Positions 50,902 through 60,119 of a stretch of DNA of 64,000 bases are shown one piece after another (the stretch's first letter is position 1; the number at the start of each line of letters is the position of its first letter). This DNA is from Pseudomonas sp. SID14000. Its GTDB lineage: Bacteria; Pseudomonadota; Gammaproteobacteria; Pseudomonadales; Pseudomonadaceae. The DNA lies in the NCBI RefSeq assembly GCF_002165135.1, contig NZ_NFZQ01000019.1:16315-80314 (forward strand), read 5' to 3'. A program made the position numbers and the translations under genes. The notes beneath the pieces are model-generated. The model had not been told where the DNA came from. It did not search any database and worked only from the letters and a program-made list of their open reading frames with translations.

Positions 50902-51852
50902 ATGCAAAAAGACCTCACATCCCTGAGCACACTCAACTGGGACGACCTGAAGTTCTTCCTTGAAGTGGCGCGTACCCGCAAGGCCAGCAGCGCCGCCAAG
51001 CGCCTGAGCGTGGACTACACCACCGTGTCGCGGCGCATCAGCTCGCTGGAGGGGGCACTGGGCACCTTGCTGTTCGAGAAATCCCGGACCAACGGCTTTG
51101 TCCTCACCGCCGAGGGCCAACGCCTGCTGGGCTATGCCGAGTCGATCGAGAGCACGCTGCACATGGCCTGCGAGCAGGTGTCCGGGTCGGGCGTGGCGTT
51201 GTCGGGGCACGTGCGCATGGGCTGCACCGAAGGCTTCGGCAGCTTCTTCGTCACCCCGCAGCTAAGCCACTTCGTCGATGCCTACCCGGCGATTTCGGTG
51301 GATATCCTGCCGCTGCCGCACTTCATCAGCCTGTCCAAGCGCGAGGCGGACATCGTCATTGCCCTGGAGCGGCCGGAACACGGCCCTTATGTGTGCTGCA
51401 AGCTGTGCGACTACCGCTTGCGGCTGTACGCGACCCAGGACTACCTGGACAACCACGCACCGATCCAGCAGATCGCGGACCTGGCCAGGCACCCGTTCAT
51501 CAGTTACGTGGACGACCTGGCGTTCAGTTCGGAGCTGCTGTACCTGGCCAACCTGATCCCCAGCGCCAGCGCGCATTTGCGCAGTACCAGCGTGATTGCG
51601 CAGTACACGGCAGCGTTGCAGGGGCGTGGGCTGGCGATCTTGCCGTGCTTCCTGGCGGCGCAGGACCCGCGGCTGGTGACGGTGTTGCCGGAAGAGATCG
51701 AAGTGACGCGGCAGTTCTGGATGTATTGCCGGGAGGATTTGAGGAAGTTGAAACGGATTACCCTGTTGTGGGATTACATTCGCGGGGTGACGGAGGCGAA
51801 TGCACCGTTGTTGATGGGAGAGACCCGGGAGATGCGGTTTGCTCAGGAATGA
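50902..51852 (+). CDS. LysR-family regulator divergent from mmsAB
   Basis: A 316-residue LysR regulator with the HTH at about residues 10-70 (LNWDDLKFFLEVARTRKASSAAKRLSVDYTTVSRRISSLE) and a C-terminal effector domain. Divergence from mmsA with a 132-base gap and an inverted repeat supports control of mmsAB. In P. aeruginosa the mms genes are controlled by an AraC-type MmsR instead, so this is a different regulator. The start at 50902 is the first ATG of the region after the promoter. Confidence 0.88.
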   Translation: MQKDLTSLSTLNWDDLKFFLEVARTRKASSAAKRLSVDYTTVSRRISSLEGALGTLLFEKSRTNGFVLTAEGQRLLGYAESIESTLHMACEQVSGSGVALSGHVRMGCTEGFGSFFVTPQLSHFVDAYPAISVDILPLPHFISLSKREADIVIALERPEHGPYVCCKLCDYRLRLYATQDYLDNHAPIQQIADLARHPFISYVDDLAFSSELLYLANLIPSASAHLRSTSVIAQYTAALQGRGLAILPCFLAAQDPRLVTVLPEEIEVTRQFWMYCREDLRKLKRITLLWDYIRGVTEANAPLLMGETREMRFAQE

Positions 51853-51897
51853 GGGGCTGCTCTGCAGCCCTTTCGCGACACAAGGCCGCTCCTACAA
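51853..51897. repeat. half REP, second family
   Basis: GGGGCTGCTCTGCAGCCC hairpin joined to CGCGACACAAGGCCGCTCC, without the partner arm, between convergent LysR and yfiB genes. Confidence 0.6.
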
Positions 51898-51960
51898 GGG
51901 ACCGCGAATTCCGGGTAACGCAGAACCCCACAGGGGTATCTGATAGCCCGTAGGCTGCGG

Positions 51961-52452
51961 TCAATAGGAAGCCACCACAATGGACACGCGCCGGTTCTCG
52001 GTACGCCCGGCGCTGGTGCGGTTGTCCGCCACCGGCTGGCTACTGCCAAGGCCACGGGACTGGATGTTCTGCGCCTGCATGCCCACCTCGACCAGCGCCT
52101 TGGCCACGCTCTGCGCCCGGCGCTCGGACAACTGCTGGTTATACGCCGCCTTGCCCGACGCGTCGGCGTGCCCGTCCACCCGCACGCCCTGGATGCCAAC
52201 GCCGAGCAGCGCCTTGCCAATACGCTCGACAATCGCCTGGCTCTGGCTGTTGAGGCTGTCCAGGTCGCTGCCGAACAGCACCTTGCCGGACAAATCGTAG
52301 GCCCAGCCTTCGTCGGTCGGGGTAAAGCCTTCACGCTTGAGCACGGCAATCTGTTCGGCGGTCAGGCCTTTGGGCGGATTGCTCTGGCAGCCGGTCAGCG
52401 CCAGCACGGCGAGCAACAAGGCCCAAAAGGGGAAACGCAAAACCTGTATCAC
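51961..52452 (-). CDS. yfiB: YfiB, outer-membrane OmpA-like lipoprotein
   Basis: A 163-residue lipoprotein of the YfiBNR system, starting at GTG 52452 with AGGAG eight bases before. The signal peptide ends at LTGCQS (lipobox). The C-terminal OmpA domain has the peptidoglycan-binding block VDGHADASGKAAYNQQLSERRAQSV and the conserved LGSSQPVADNRTSAGRTENRRV. YfiB sequesters YfiR and so activates YfiN under envelope stress. It starts four bases after the yfiN stop. The long 199-residue frame begins upstream inside yfiN and is not the real start. Confidence 0.93.
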   Translation of the reverse strand: MIQVLRFPFWALLLAVLALTGCQSNPPKGLTAEQIAVLKREGFTPTDEGWAYDLSGKVLFGSDLDSLNSQSQAIVERIGKALLGVGIQGVRVDGHADASGKAAYNQQLSERRAQSVAKALVEVGMQAQNIQSRGLGSSQPVADNRTSAGRTENRRVSIVVASY

Positions 52453-52456
52453 GAGT

Positions 52457-53728
52457 TCAACTCCTGTTCTTGATTTCGCTGGCGGACCGTTCCGTCTGCG
52501 CCACTTGCCAATGGCCACGGCGTTTGCGCTTGGCCTGGTACATCGCCGCATCGGCAGCATTCAGAAGACTGCCGGGGTCAGCGCCGTCATCCGGGTAATA
52601 GGCAATACCGACACTCAACGAAGTGGCGATACTGCGGCCACTGTCCAGCTGCACCGGCAACTTCATGCTGGCAACGATCTTCTCGGCAATGTCCTCGGCG
52701 TCCTGGCGCGAATGCAAAGGCGTCAGCAGCACGGCGAACTCGTCACCCCCCAGGCGCGCCATCAGGTCGTGCTCGCGTAGCTGGGCGCGCACGCGGTCGG
52801 CCACACTGATCAGCACTTCGTCCCCCGCCGCATGGCCGAGGGTGTCGTTGATCTGCTTGAAGTGGTCGCTGTCGAGGAACAGCACCGCCAGATGATCCTG
52901 CTGCCGTTCGGCATTGCGCACGCTACGGTTCAGGCGTCCTTCGAAGAAGGCGCGGTTGGGCAGGCCGGTCAGGCTATCGTGGCTGGCCTGGTGAGCCAGG
53001 GTCTGGTTTTCGTTCTGCAGGTGGCTGTGCCACACCTCCAGCTCGTCCAGCAGGGCGTTGAAGTCATTGCCCAGTTCGTTGAGCTCGGCAATCGGCGCTT
53101 CCGGCACGCGCCGGTCGAAACTGCGCTCGCGACGGGCAGCGTGGGCGACACTGGCCAGGCCGCGCAGTGGGCGGACGATATCGCTGAGCAGACGCCGCGA
53201 CAGGTATTGGGCGGCCAAGGCACTGAGCACCGTGCAGAACAGGATGCCAGCCAACCCACTGAGCAGGAACAGCAACAGGCTACGGCCCTGGCCGACCAGT
53301 TCGATGCGCCCGACCTGCTGGTGCTGGTGCGCGATCGGCAGGTTGACTGGCTTATCCAGCAAGGCGCTGGCAACCTGCGCCTCCAGCCGCGCGAGCACAC
53401 CGGCATCGCTGCGCCGCCAATGTGCCAGTTGCTCGCCTTCGTTGTTGAAAACCCTGGCTTCGGCCACTTCCTCGGTACTGGCAATCAGCGCCAGCGATTC
53501 ATTGGCCGCAGCGCTGTCGTCAAACACCACCGCCGCTTCCACGGTGTAGCTGATCGAGCGGGCGATCAGGTGCAGGTTGTCGTTGGCGTAGACGCGCAGG
53601 GCGAGCACACCCAGCAGGGTCAGGGAAATACCGGCCAGCCCCACGGCGAGCAAGGCGACGCTGAGGTGGCCACGGCCCAGCACCGAGCGCAGGGTTGGGC
53701 GCATGCCGCGCTTGCGGGTCGGTTTCAT
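52457..53728 (-). CDS. yfiN: YfiN (TpbB) membrane diguanylate cyclase
   Basis: A 423-residue c-di-GMP synthase. It has two membrane segments around residues 22-42 and 150-174 with a periplasmic CHASE8-type domain between them, then HAMP and GGDEF (327-331, LGGDEF). The allosteric I-site RxxD is at 318-321 with the usual five residue spacing. It is repressed by periplasmic YfiR and activated by YfiB. The stop precedes yfiB by four bases and its ATG overlaps the yfiR stop (ATGA). Confidence 0.95.
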   Translation of the reverse strand: MKPTRKRGMRPTLRSVLGRGHLSVALLAVGLAGISLTLLGVLALRVYANDNLHLIARSISYTVEAAVVFDDSAAANESLALIASTEEVAEARVFNNEGEQLAHWRRSDAGVLARLEAQVASALLDKPVNLPIAHQHQQVGRIELVGQGRSLLLFLLSGLAGILFCTVLSALAAQYLSRRLLSDIVRPLRGLASVAHAARRERSFDRRVPEAPIAELNELGNDFNALLDELEVWHSHLQNENQTLAHQASHDSLTGLPNRAFFEGRLNRSVRNAERQQDHLAVLFLDSDHFKQINDTLGHAAGDEVLISVADRVRAQLREHDLMARLGGDEFAVLLTPLHSRQDAEDIAEKIVASMKLPVQLDSGRSIATSLSVGIAYYPDDGADPGSLLNAADAAMYQAKRKRRGHWQVAQTERSASEIKNRS

Positions 53729-54291
53729 GGCTGCACCGCCCGGCGCCGCGACAATTGCAGCACGCTGGGGTGAATACGCACGCCGGAGCGTGCCACCGAG
53801 TCTAGGTTGACTTCAAAGGCAACCTGCTGGTCGCTGACCCGCAAGCAGAACAGGCTGCCGACCGTGCACGGGTCGTCTGCTTCGCTGATGCTCAGCACCG
53901 GGTGGCCACTGATGCGCTCGAATAGCCGGTCGCGCTGGCCCTGGTCAAGTTTGCCAATGTAGATAGCGTCGCAGGCCTGGGCGACCTGACTATCGTCTGC
54001 CAGCAGCCGCCGCACCTGCAGCGGTCGGCCGGACTCCTGCACATGGCCTTTGATCAGGTCATCGGCGTATTCGGTCGGGCCGACCAGGCACAGGCGCAAC
54101 GGCGAGGGTTCGACGGGCCAGCGGGCATAGCTGAAGATGCCCAGCACCACCTGGGTGACGGCCTTGGCACGTTGCTGCGCCTGGGCGGCAGTCATGGCGG
54201 GGTCTGCCTGGGCCGGGCCCGCGGAAAGAAACAGGGCAGCCAGCAATAGCGAAAGCGCACAACTTGTCCCTCGCCTGGCGGCCACGTTCAT
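53725..54291 (-). CDS. yfiR: YfiR, periplasmic repressor of YfiN
   Basis: A 188-residue DUF4154-type protein with a signal peptide ending AQA|DP. The four Cys, at 68, 107, 142 and 149, occur at the same spacing as the two disulfide pairs of P. aeruginosa YfiR (71-110, 145-152) with a constant offset of three. YfiR binds the periplasmic part of YfiN and represses cyclase activity. It is the first gene of the yfiRNB operon, with a half REP in the 78-base gap to recD. Confidence 0.95.
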   Translation of the reverse strand: MNVAARRGTSCALSLLLAALFLSAGPAQADPAMTAAQAQQRAKAVTQVVLGIFSYARWPVEPSPLRLCLVGPTEYADDLIKGHVQESGRPLQVRRLLADDSQVAQACDAIYIGKLDQGQRDRLFERISGHPVLSISEADDPCTVGSLFCLRVSDQQVAFEVNLDSVARSGVRIHPSVLQLSRRRAVQP

Positions 54292-54329
54292 TTGGGAAAT
54301 CTCTTAAGGTCCTTTCCGATATCGGCGCA

Positions 54330-54352
54330 ACGATAGCACAAGGCCGCTCCTA
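54330..54352. repeat. half REP, second family
   Basis: AGCACAAGGCCGCTCCTACAG is a fragment of the second-family REP arm between yfiR and recD. Confidence 0.45.
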
Positions 54353-54369
54353 CAGAGGACTGCCCAGAG

Positions 54370-56445
54370 TCAGACCTGCTCCAGCATCAACCCGGAAATA
54401 CGCCGTACCTTGCGTGCGACCGCTTCTTCGAAAATACCCTGGCGAGGCTCGACCAGGCTGAAACAGTGCTTGGCGCGGGTGATGCCGGTGTATACCAGCT
54501 CCTTGGTCAGCACCGGGTTGAGCGCATCCGGCAGCACCAGCGCGGTGTGGCTGAACTCCGAGCCCTGGGACTTGTGCACGGTCATGGCGAATACCGTTTC
54601 CACTTCATTCAACCGGCTGGGCAAGACGAAGCGCACGCCGCCACTGCCGTCGTTACGCGGGAAGGCCACGCGTAGCAGGGGTTCGCCGCGCTCATCCGGC
54701 AGGCGCAGGGCGATGCCGATGTCGCCGTTCATCAGGCCCAGGCCGTAGTCGTTGCGGGTCACCAGCACCGGACGCCCTTCGTACCAGGGCTGCTGGCTGT
54801 CGATCAGTCCGGCGTTGTGCAGCACCCGCGTCACCCGCTCGTTGAGGCCTTCGACACCCCAGGCGCCCCGGCGTACCGCGCACAGCAGCTGGAAGTCCTC
54901 GAAGCTGTGCAGCACCTTGCCCGCCCACCGCTCCCACGCGGGGTCGTCAACGGCGGTATCGAGTGCCGGGCGGAAACGGCCAAGAGTACGCAAATAGTTG
55001 CGGTAACCCTGCGGGCCGTCGCTGCCGCGGTTGAGGCCGTCGAGCAACAGGCGGTCGAAGGCGCGGTCCTGCTCGTGCTTCAGGGCCAGGCTGTGCACGT
55101 CGGGCGGCGGCGTGGCCAGCAGGTTGCGCGCCGCATGGGAGTCCTGGCGGTTGACCAGTCGGGCCAACTGGCCAATACCGCTGCCTTCGCCGAAACGTCG
55201 CGAGAAGCGCAGCATCACCACCTGCTGGGCCAACGGGTTGCGCTGCTCATCGCCGGCCTTGAGACCACTGCCCGCCAGCGACTCGCCACCGATCTGTTCC
55301 AGCCATGCCTCAGTCGCCGGCGAGTAACAGCCCTCCTCGGCATCCCGGCACAGGTCGCCCAGTACCGCGCCGGCCTCGACCGAGGCCAACTGGTCCTTGT
55401 CACCCAGCAGCACCAGTCGTGCCCGTGGCGGCAGGGCATCGAGCAGGTTGGCCATCATTTCAAGGTCGATCATCGACGCTTCGTCGACCACCAGCACGTC
55501 CAACGGCAGCGGGTTGCCGGCATGGTGGCGGAAGTGACGCGAACCGGGGCGGCTACCAAGCAGGCGATGCACAGTGCTGACCTCGGTAGGAATCTGCCCG
55601 CGCACCTCGGCGCTGACCTGCAGGCGCTCGACCTGCTGGCCAATGGATTCGGTCAGGCGCGCGGCCGCCTTGCCGGTCGGCGCGGCCAGGCGAATGCGCA
55701 ACGGCCTGCCCTGCTCCACCGCCGGCGCCTGCAGCAAGGCCAGCAGGCGCACCACGGTAGTTGTCTTACCCGTGCCGGGGCCGCCGGTGATGATGCTGAA
55801 GCCGGCCCGGGTGGCCAGGGCGCAGGCGAGCTTCTGCCAGTCCACCTGGCCAGCCGGCGCACCACCGTCGAACAGCTGCGTCAGGCGGCCAGGCAGGTCG
55901 GCCGGAGGCGCTTCGGCCTGGGTCAGGCGCTGGCGCAGCGTATGATCGATGCGCCGCTCGTAACTCCAGTAACGGCGCAGGTACAGGCGCTCACCGCTGA
56001 GCACCAGAGGCCTCGCTTGCTGGCCCGGGGTATCGCCGGCGGCCACCAGCGGGCTGCCAGCAATGCGCTGGCGCCAGGCGTGCAGGTCGAGGTTGGCCAG
56101 CAATTGCGAGGGCAGCAGCAAGGGGCCGGTCAAGGCGTCGCCTTCGGGCGGCAACGACAAGGCGAAGTCGGGCTCGGCCAGGGTTTGCTGCAGGTCGAGG
56201 CAGACATGGCCGTGGCCCAGTTGGTGGCTGGCCAGGGCGGCGGCCAGCAACAGCAGGGGGTCACTACCGGGAGCTCGCTCTTCCAGGAACGATACGAATG
56301 CACGGTCCAGGGCGCGCAGCCAGCCCCGTTCTACCCAGCGGTCGAGCAGTTGCAGCAGGTCGCTGCTGTCATGCTGTGGCGCCAGTGCGAGCAGGTGCTC
56401 AGCATGCAGCGGGGTGGGCAACAGGTCGACGAGGCTTCGGCTCAT
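54370..56445 (-). CDS. recD: exodeoxyribonuclease V alpha subunit
   Basis: RecD is the faster 5'-3' helicase motor of RecBCD, involved in double-strand break repair. The 691-residue protein has the Walker A GGPGTGKTTT near residue 222, the DEASM Walker B, and the HKSQGSEF and later helicase blocks near the C-terminus. It overlaps recB by four bases. Length is on the normal upper side (E. coli 608). Confidence 0.95.
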   Translation of the reverse strand: MSRSLVDLLPTPLHAEHLLALAPQHDSSDLLQLLDRWVERGWLRALDRAFVSFLEERAPGSDPLLLLAAALASHQLGHGHVCLDLQQTLAEPDFALSLPPEGDALTGPLLLPSQLLANLDLHAWRQRIAGSPLVAAGDTPGQQARPLVLSGERLYLRRYWSYERRIDHTLRQRLTQAEAPPADLPGRLTQLFDGGAPAGQVDWQKLACALATRAGFSIITGGPGTGKTTTVVRLLALLQAPAVEQGRPLRIRLAAPTGKAAARLTESIGQQVERLQVSAEVRGQIPTEVSTVHRLLGSRPGSRHFRHHAGNPLPLDVLVVDEASMIDLEMMANLLDALPPRARLVLLGDKDQLASVEAGAVLGDLCRDAEEGCYSPATEAWLEQIGGESLAGSGLKAGDEQRNPLAQQVVMLRFSRRFGEGSGIGQLARLVNRQDSHAARNLLATPPPDVHSLALKHEQDRAFDRLLLDGLNRGSDGPQGYRNYLRTLGRFRPALDTAVDDPAWERWAGKVLHSFEDFQLLCAVRRGAWGVEGLNERVTRVLHNAGLIDSQQPWYEGRPVLVTRNDYGLGLMNGDIGIALRLPDERGEPLLRVAFPRNDGSGGVRFVLPSRLNEVETVFAMTVHKSQGSEFSHTALVLPDALNPVLTKELVYTGITRAKHCFSLVEPRQGIFEEAVARKVRRISGLMLEQV

Positions 56446-59400
56446 ATCACGGCTCCGGCAAACAGGTCCTGCTGTGCCGGCGGGTGCTCACCACGGAACA
56501 GCGCATCGAGGCTTTCGATCAGCTCACGCGGTGGCTTGGCATGGTAAACGCCGTGGCCGCTACTGCTGGCTCCTCGCAGGAAGATGAACAGGGCACCGCC
56601 GACATGGCGGTCGTAGTCGTAGTCCGGCAGGCGGGCGCGCAACTGGCGGTGCAGGGCCAGCAGGTACAGCACGTACTGCAAGTCGTAGCGATGTTCGAGG
56701 ATGGCCTTTTCCATGGCCTGGGCATCGTAGGCCTGGACGTCCGGGCCAAGCCAGTTGGACTTGTAGTCGGTCACGTAGTAACGCCCGTCCAGTTCGAAGG
56801 CCAGGTCGATGAAACCTTTGAACATGCCGTTGAGCACGGTCGGCTGCGCCGCCGGGCGTGCCAGGCCGAGGTGGGTGTGGCGCGCCACCAGGCGGTCGAT
56901 TTGTTCGGCATCGACCTGGTGGCTGGCGAACCAGAACTCCATTTCGATCTGGTAGTGGCGCAACTGACCGAGCGTCACACTGAGATCTTTGCCCGGCAAC
57001 GGCAGCGCTTCGCCCAGCAGGCGCTGCAGCCAGTGGGTCAGGGTGGGAATCCAGCCGGTCCAGTCACGACGGTTGCAGCGCTGGCCAACGGTTCGCTCGA
57101 TCAGCTGTGCATTGCCGCTGACCTGTCTGAAACCCTCGCGGCCAACCCACTCCAGCAAGCCATGCAGGAAAGTCCCGGGGTTGGGCCCGCGCGGGAAGCG
57201 GTGGATATCGCCACTGTCTACCGGGACCTCGCGCAGCACCTGGGTATCGACCACTTCATCATCCAGTAACTGCTGGGCCTGGGAGCTGTCGGCACCGAGG
57301 GTCTGGTCGCCGACGCGCAGGGCACTGTACGAGGCGATCCACCAATGCTCGGCCCCCGCCGCACGGCGAGGCTTGCGGGCAGGCAGCAACTCGCGTTCGG
57401 CGTGCGGCATGCGATACACCTGTTCATCCGCCTGCGGCAGACCCGGGCAGCTGATGTGCGGGCAGGTCGCGGCCAAGGCCTGCAACCAGTCCGTCAGTTG
57501 CTGCGAGCCCGGCAAGGCGAGGCCGCCACCCAGCAGGTAGCCGAACGCCGAGCGGTGCAGTTGCGAGCTCTTCTGGTTGCCGCGCTTGAGGTCGGCGACA
57601 CCCAGCCAACAGGCATGCTGGGCGCGGGTCAGCGCCACATAGAGCAGGCGTAGGTCTTCGGCCAGGCGCTCGTCGTCGGCGCGGTCGATCTGTTCCTGGT
57701 CCGGCGTGAGGGTGAGATGAGCGTTGCCCTGGCTGTCATGCCAGGCCAGCGGCAGGCGGCTGCCGTCCACCGGTTTGCTGGTGCAGATGAACGGCAGGTA
57801 GACCAACGGGTATTCCAGGCCCTTGGACTTGTGAATGGTCACCACTTTCACCAACTGCTCGTCACTCTCCAGACGCAGGATCTGCTCTTCACCGGCCTGG
57901 CCAGAACTGGCCAGGTGCTCGGCCAGATGGCGGATCAGCGCCTGTTCGCCGTCCAGTTCGCCAGCAGCCTGCTGCAGCAGCTCGGCCAGGTGCAGCAGGT
58001 TGGTCAGCACCCGCTCGCCATCGCTGCGACGGATCAGCGTGCGCGGCAGCTGGAAGTCATGCAGCAGGTGCCGCAGCATTGGCAGCACGCCCTGTCGCTG
58101 CCAGGTGTCGCGGTAACGACGAAAACGCATGACCCAGTCCTCCCAGACCCGCTCGTCCTGGTTCATGCGGTCCAGCGCAGCCAGTGACAGATCGAGGGTG
58201 AGGCTGGCCAGGGCGGCCTTGAGCAGGCGCTCCGAGTCGGGCTCGGCGCAGGCCTTGAGCCAGGCCAGCAGGTCGTGGGCTTCCTGGGCAGCGAATACCG
58301 AGTCCTTGTCGGACAGGTACACACTACGCACCTGGCGCGCGGCCAGTTCGGCGCGGATCATCTGCGCTTCATGGCCGTCGCGCACCAGGATGGCGATGTC
58401 CGATGGCAGGCAGGGGCGCAGTTCCCCCTCGGCACTCTGGAAACCTGCCGTGCCCTGCTGGCCACCATTTAGCAAGGCGACGATATGGCTGGCGCAACTG
58501 GCTGCGAGTTGCTGTCGGTAAACGCTGCCGGAGACCGGCTCTTCGCTTTCCAGATGCCAGCATTGCAAGGCTGCACAGACTTCACCGTCGATCAACAGCT
58601 GCTCGCCACGGCCTTTGGCGTGGACCTCGATGAACGGCAGCGGGTTGTCATCGGCCTCGCGGAACAGAAATGCACCGCGCCCTGCTTCACGCGCCTCTGC
58701 CTGCAGGAACACCTGGTTGACGGCAGCGACCATGGCCTTGCTGGAGCGGTAGTTGGTGTCCAGGCTATGCAGGCGACCACTCGTGGCACGCCGGGCGGCG
58801 AGGTAGGTGTAGATATCGGCGCCACGGAAGGCATAGATCGCCTGCTTGGGGTCGCCGATCATGAACAGGCCGGTTTCGGTGCGGTTTTCGCTGATCTGGT
58901 AGATGCGCTCGAAGATGCCGTACTGCACCGGGTCGGTGTCCTGGAACTCGTCGATCAACGCCACCGGGAACTGTTCTCGGATCAGGCTGGCCAGGCGCTC
59001 GCCAGCCTCACTGGCCAGGGCGTGCTGCAGGCGCAGAAGCATGTCGTCAAAGCCCATTTCCGCACGCCGGCGCTTCTCCACTTCGAAGCGTGCCGATACC
59101 CAGCTGGCGGCATGTTCGAGCAGGGGGGCGTCCGGGCTGTCCAGGGCCTGCAACTGTTGCGGCAAGCTCTGCATGGCATGGAGCGCCGGGTGCTCGGGTG
59201 GCTCTCCCTTCCAGGCTTCGGCCATGCCCGCCGGGGTTAGGCGCATGAAGCCGGTGCCCAGGTCGAGTTCCACCAGTTGTTCGTCTGCGGCCCAGGCGCA
59301 GAGCTTGTCGAACCAGGGCTCGAAGTAACGGGCCTGCATCTTGCGGCCGTCGACCTGTTTGGCGGCCAGCGCATCACGGCAGATCTGCCGCAATTCCTCG

Positions 59401-60119
59401 GCCCACTGCACCCAGGGCGCCTTGAGCCGAGCCAACTGCTCGTCGCGCTGCTGCAGCGATGCCTGGATCAGTGCCGCCGGCTCTGGCCCGTCCTGCTGAG
59501 CGCGCACGCGACCGAACAGCGGGCGAATCCGCGGCAGCAAGGCGTCGGGGCTGCCCCAGTGGCCGCGCACCCAGGCCAGCGCGTCGCCTTGCATGCCGTA
59601 GCAGAAGCGCCGCCAGTAGTCGCGCATGACCTGACCCAGCAGCTCGCTATGGTCGGTTTCCAGGGTCTGGGTGAACAGGCTGCCGCTGTCGAAAGCATGT
59701 TCGCGCAGCATGCGCTGGCACCAGCCGTGAATGGTCGAAACCGCAGCCTCGTCCATCCACTGCACGGCAATTTCCAGACGGCCGGCACAGCGTGGCCAGG
59801 CTTCTTCCGGGTAGTCGTCACGCAGTTGGTGCAGCAGCGGGTCGGCCGCCTCCAGCTCGCCACGGAAGAACCTCGCAGCTTCGGCCAAGCGGGCGCGGAT
59901 ACGTTCGCGCAGCTCTTTGGTGGCAGCGTCGGTGAAGGTCACCACGAGGATTTGCGGTGGCAGCAGCTCGCGGTCGAAGCCCTGCTCGCCCCCATGACCG
60001 AGGATCAGGCGCAGGTACAGCGCCGAAATGGTGAAGGTCTTGCCCGTGCCGGCGCTGGCCTCGATCAGCTGGCTGCCATGCAGGGGGAAACTCAGTGCCA
60101 GGGGACGGTCCTGGGTCAT
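56442..60119 (-). CDS. recB: exodeoxyribonuclease V beta subunit
   Basis: RecB is the helicase-nuclease subunit that begins at double-strand ends. The 1225-residue protein starts at 60119 with MTQDRPLALSFPL and has a Walker A in EASAGTGKTFTI, SF1 helicase blocks (DEFQDTDP, DTNYRSS, IHKSKGLEYP), and a C-terminal PD-(D/E)xK nuclease with GFIDLAFE and DYKSNWLG. The in-frame extension to 60188 overlaps recC and is not needed. It overlaps recC by four bases at its 5' end. Confidence 0.96.
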   Translation of the reverse strand: MTQDRPLALSFPLHGSQLIEASAGTGKTFTISALYLRLILGHGGEQGFDRELLPPQILVVTFTDAATKELRERIRARLAEAARFFRGELEAADPLLHQLRDDYPEEAWPRCAGRLEIAVQWMDEAAVSTIHGWCQRMLREHAFDSGSLFTQTLETDHSELLGQVMRDYWRRFCYGMQGDALAWVRGHWGSPDALLPRIRPLFGRVRAQQDGPEPAALIQASLQQRDEQLARLKAPWVQWAEELRQICRDALAAKQVDGRKMQARYFEPWFDKLCAWAADEQLVELDLGTGFMRLTPAGMAEAWKGEPPEHPALHAMQSLPQQLQALDSPDAPLLEHAASWVSARFEVEKRRRAEMGFDDMLLRLQHALASEAGERLASLIREQFPVALIDEFQDTDPVQYGIFERIYQISENRTETGLFMIGDPKQAIYAFRGADIYTYLAARRATSGRLHSLDTNYRSSKAMVAAVNQVFLQAEAREAGRGAFLFREADDNPLPFIEVHAKGRGEQLLIDGEVCAALQCWHLESEEPVSGSVYRQQLAASCASHIVALLNGGQQGTAGFQSAEGELRPCLPSDIAILVRDGHEAQMIRAELAARQVRSVYLSDKDSVFAAQEAHDLLAWLKACAEPDSERLLKAALASLTLDLSLAALDRMNQDERVWEDWVMRFRRYRDTWQRQGVLPMLRHLLHDFQLPRTLIRRSDGERVLTNLLHLAELLQQAAGELDGEQALIRHLAEHLASSGQAGEEQILRLESDEQLVKVVTIHKSKGLEYPLVYLPFICTSKPVDGSRLPLAWHDSQGNAHLTLTPDQEQIDRADDERLAEDLRLLYVALTRAQHACWLGVADLKRGNQKSSQLHRSAFGYLLGGGLALPGSQQLTDWLQALAATCPHISCPGLPQADEQVYRMPHAERELLPARKPRRAAGAEHWWIASYSALRVGDQTLGADSSQAQQLLDDEVVDTQVLREVPVDSGDIHRFPRGPNPGTFLHGLLEWVGREGFRQVSGNAQLIERTVGQRCNRRDWTGWIPTLTHWLQRLLGEALPLPGKDLSVTLGQLRHYQIEMEFWFASHQVDAEQIDRLVARHTHLGLARPAAQPTVLNGMFKGFIDLAFELDGRYYVTDYKSNWLGPDVQAYDAQAMEKAILEHRYDLQYVLYLLALHRQLRARLPDYDYDRHVGGALFIFLRGASSSGHGVYHAKPPRELIESLDALFRGEHPPAQQDLFAGAVI

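Noticed and set aside
48583..51852. A continuous 1089-codon frame on the plus strand
   Set aside because: Its first two-thirds run antisense to mmsB and mmsA, whose motifs are intact, and its last third is the real LysR gene in the same frame. High GC content makes such long antisense frames common here.
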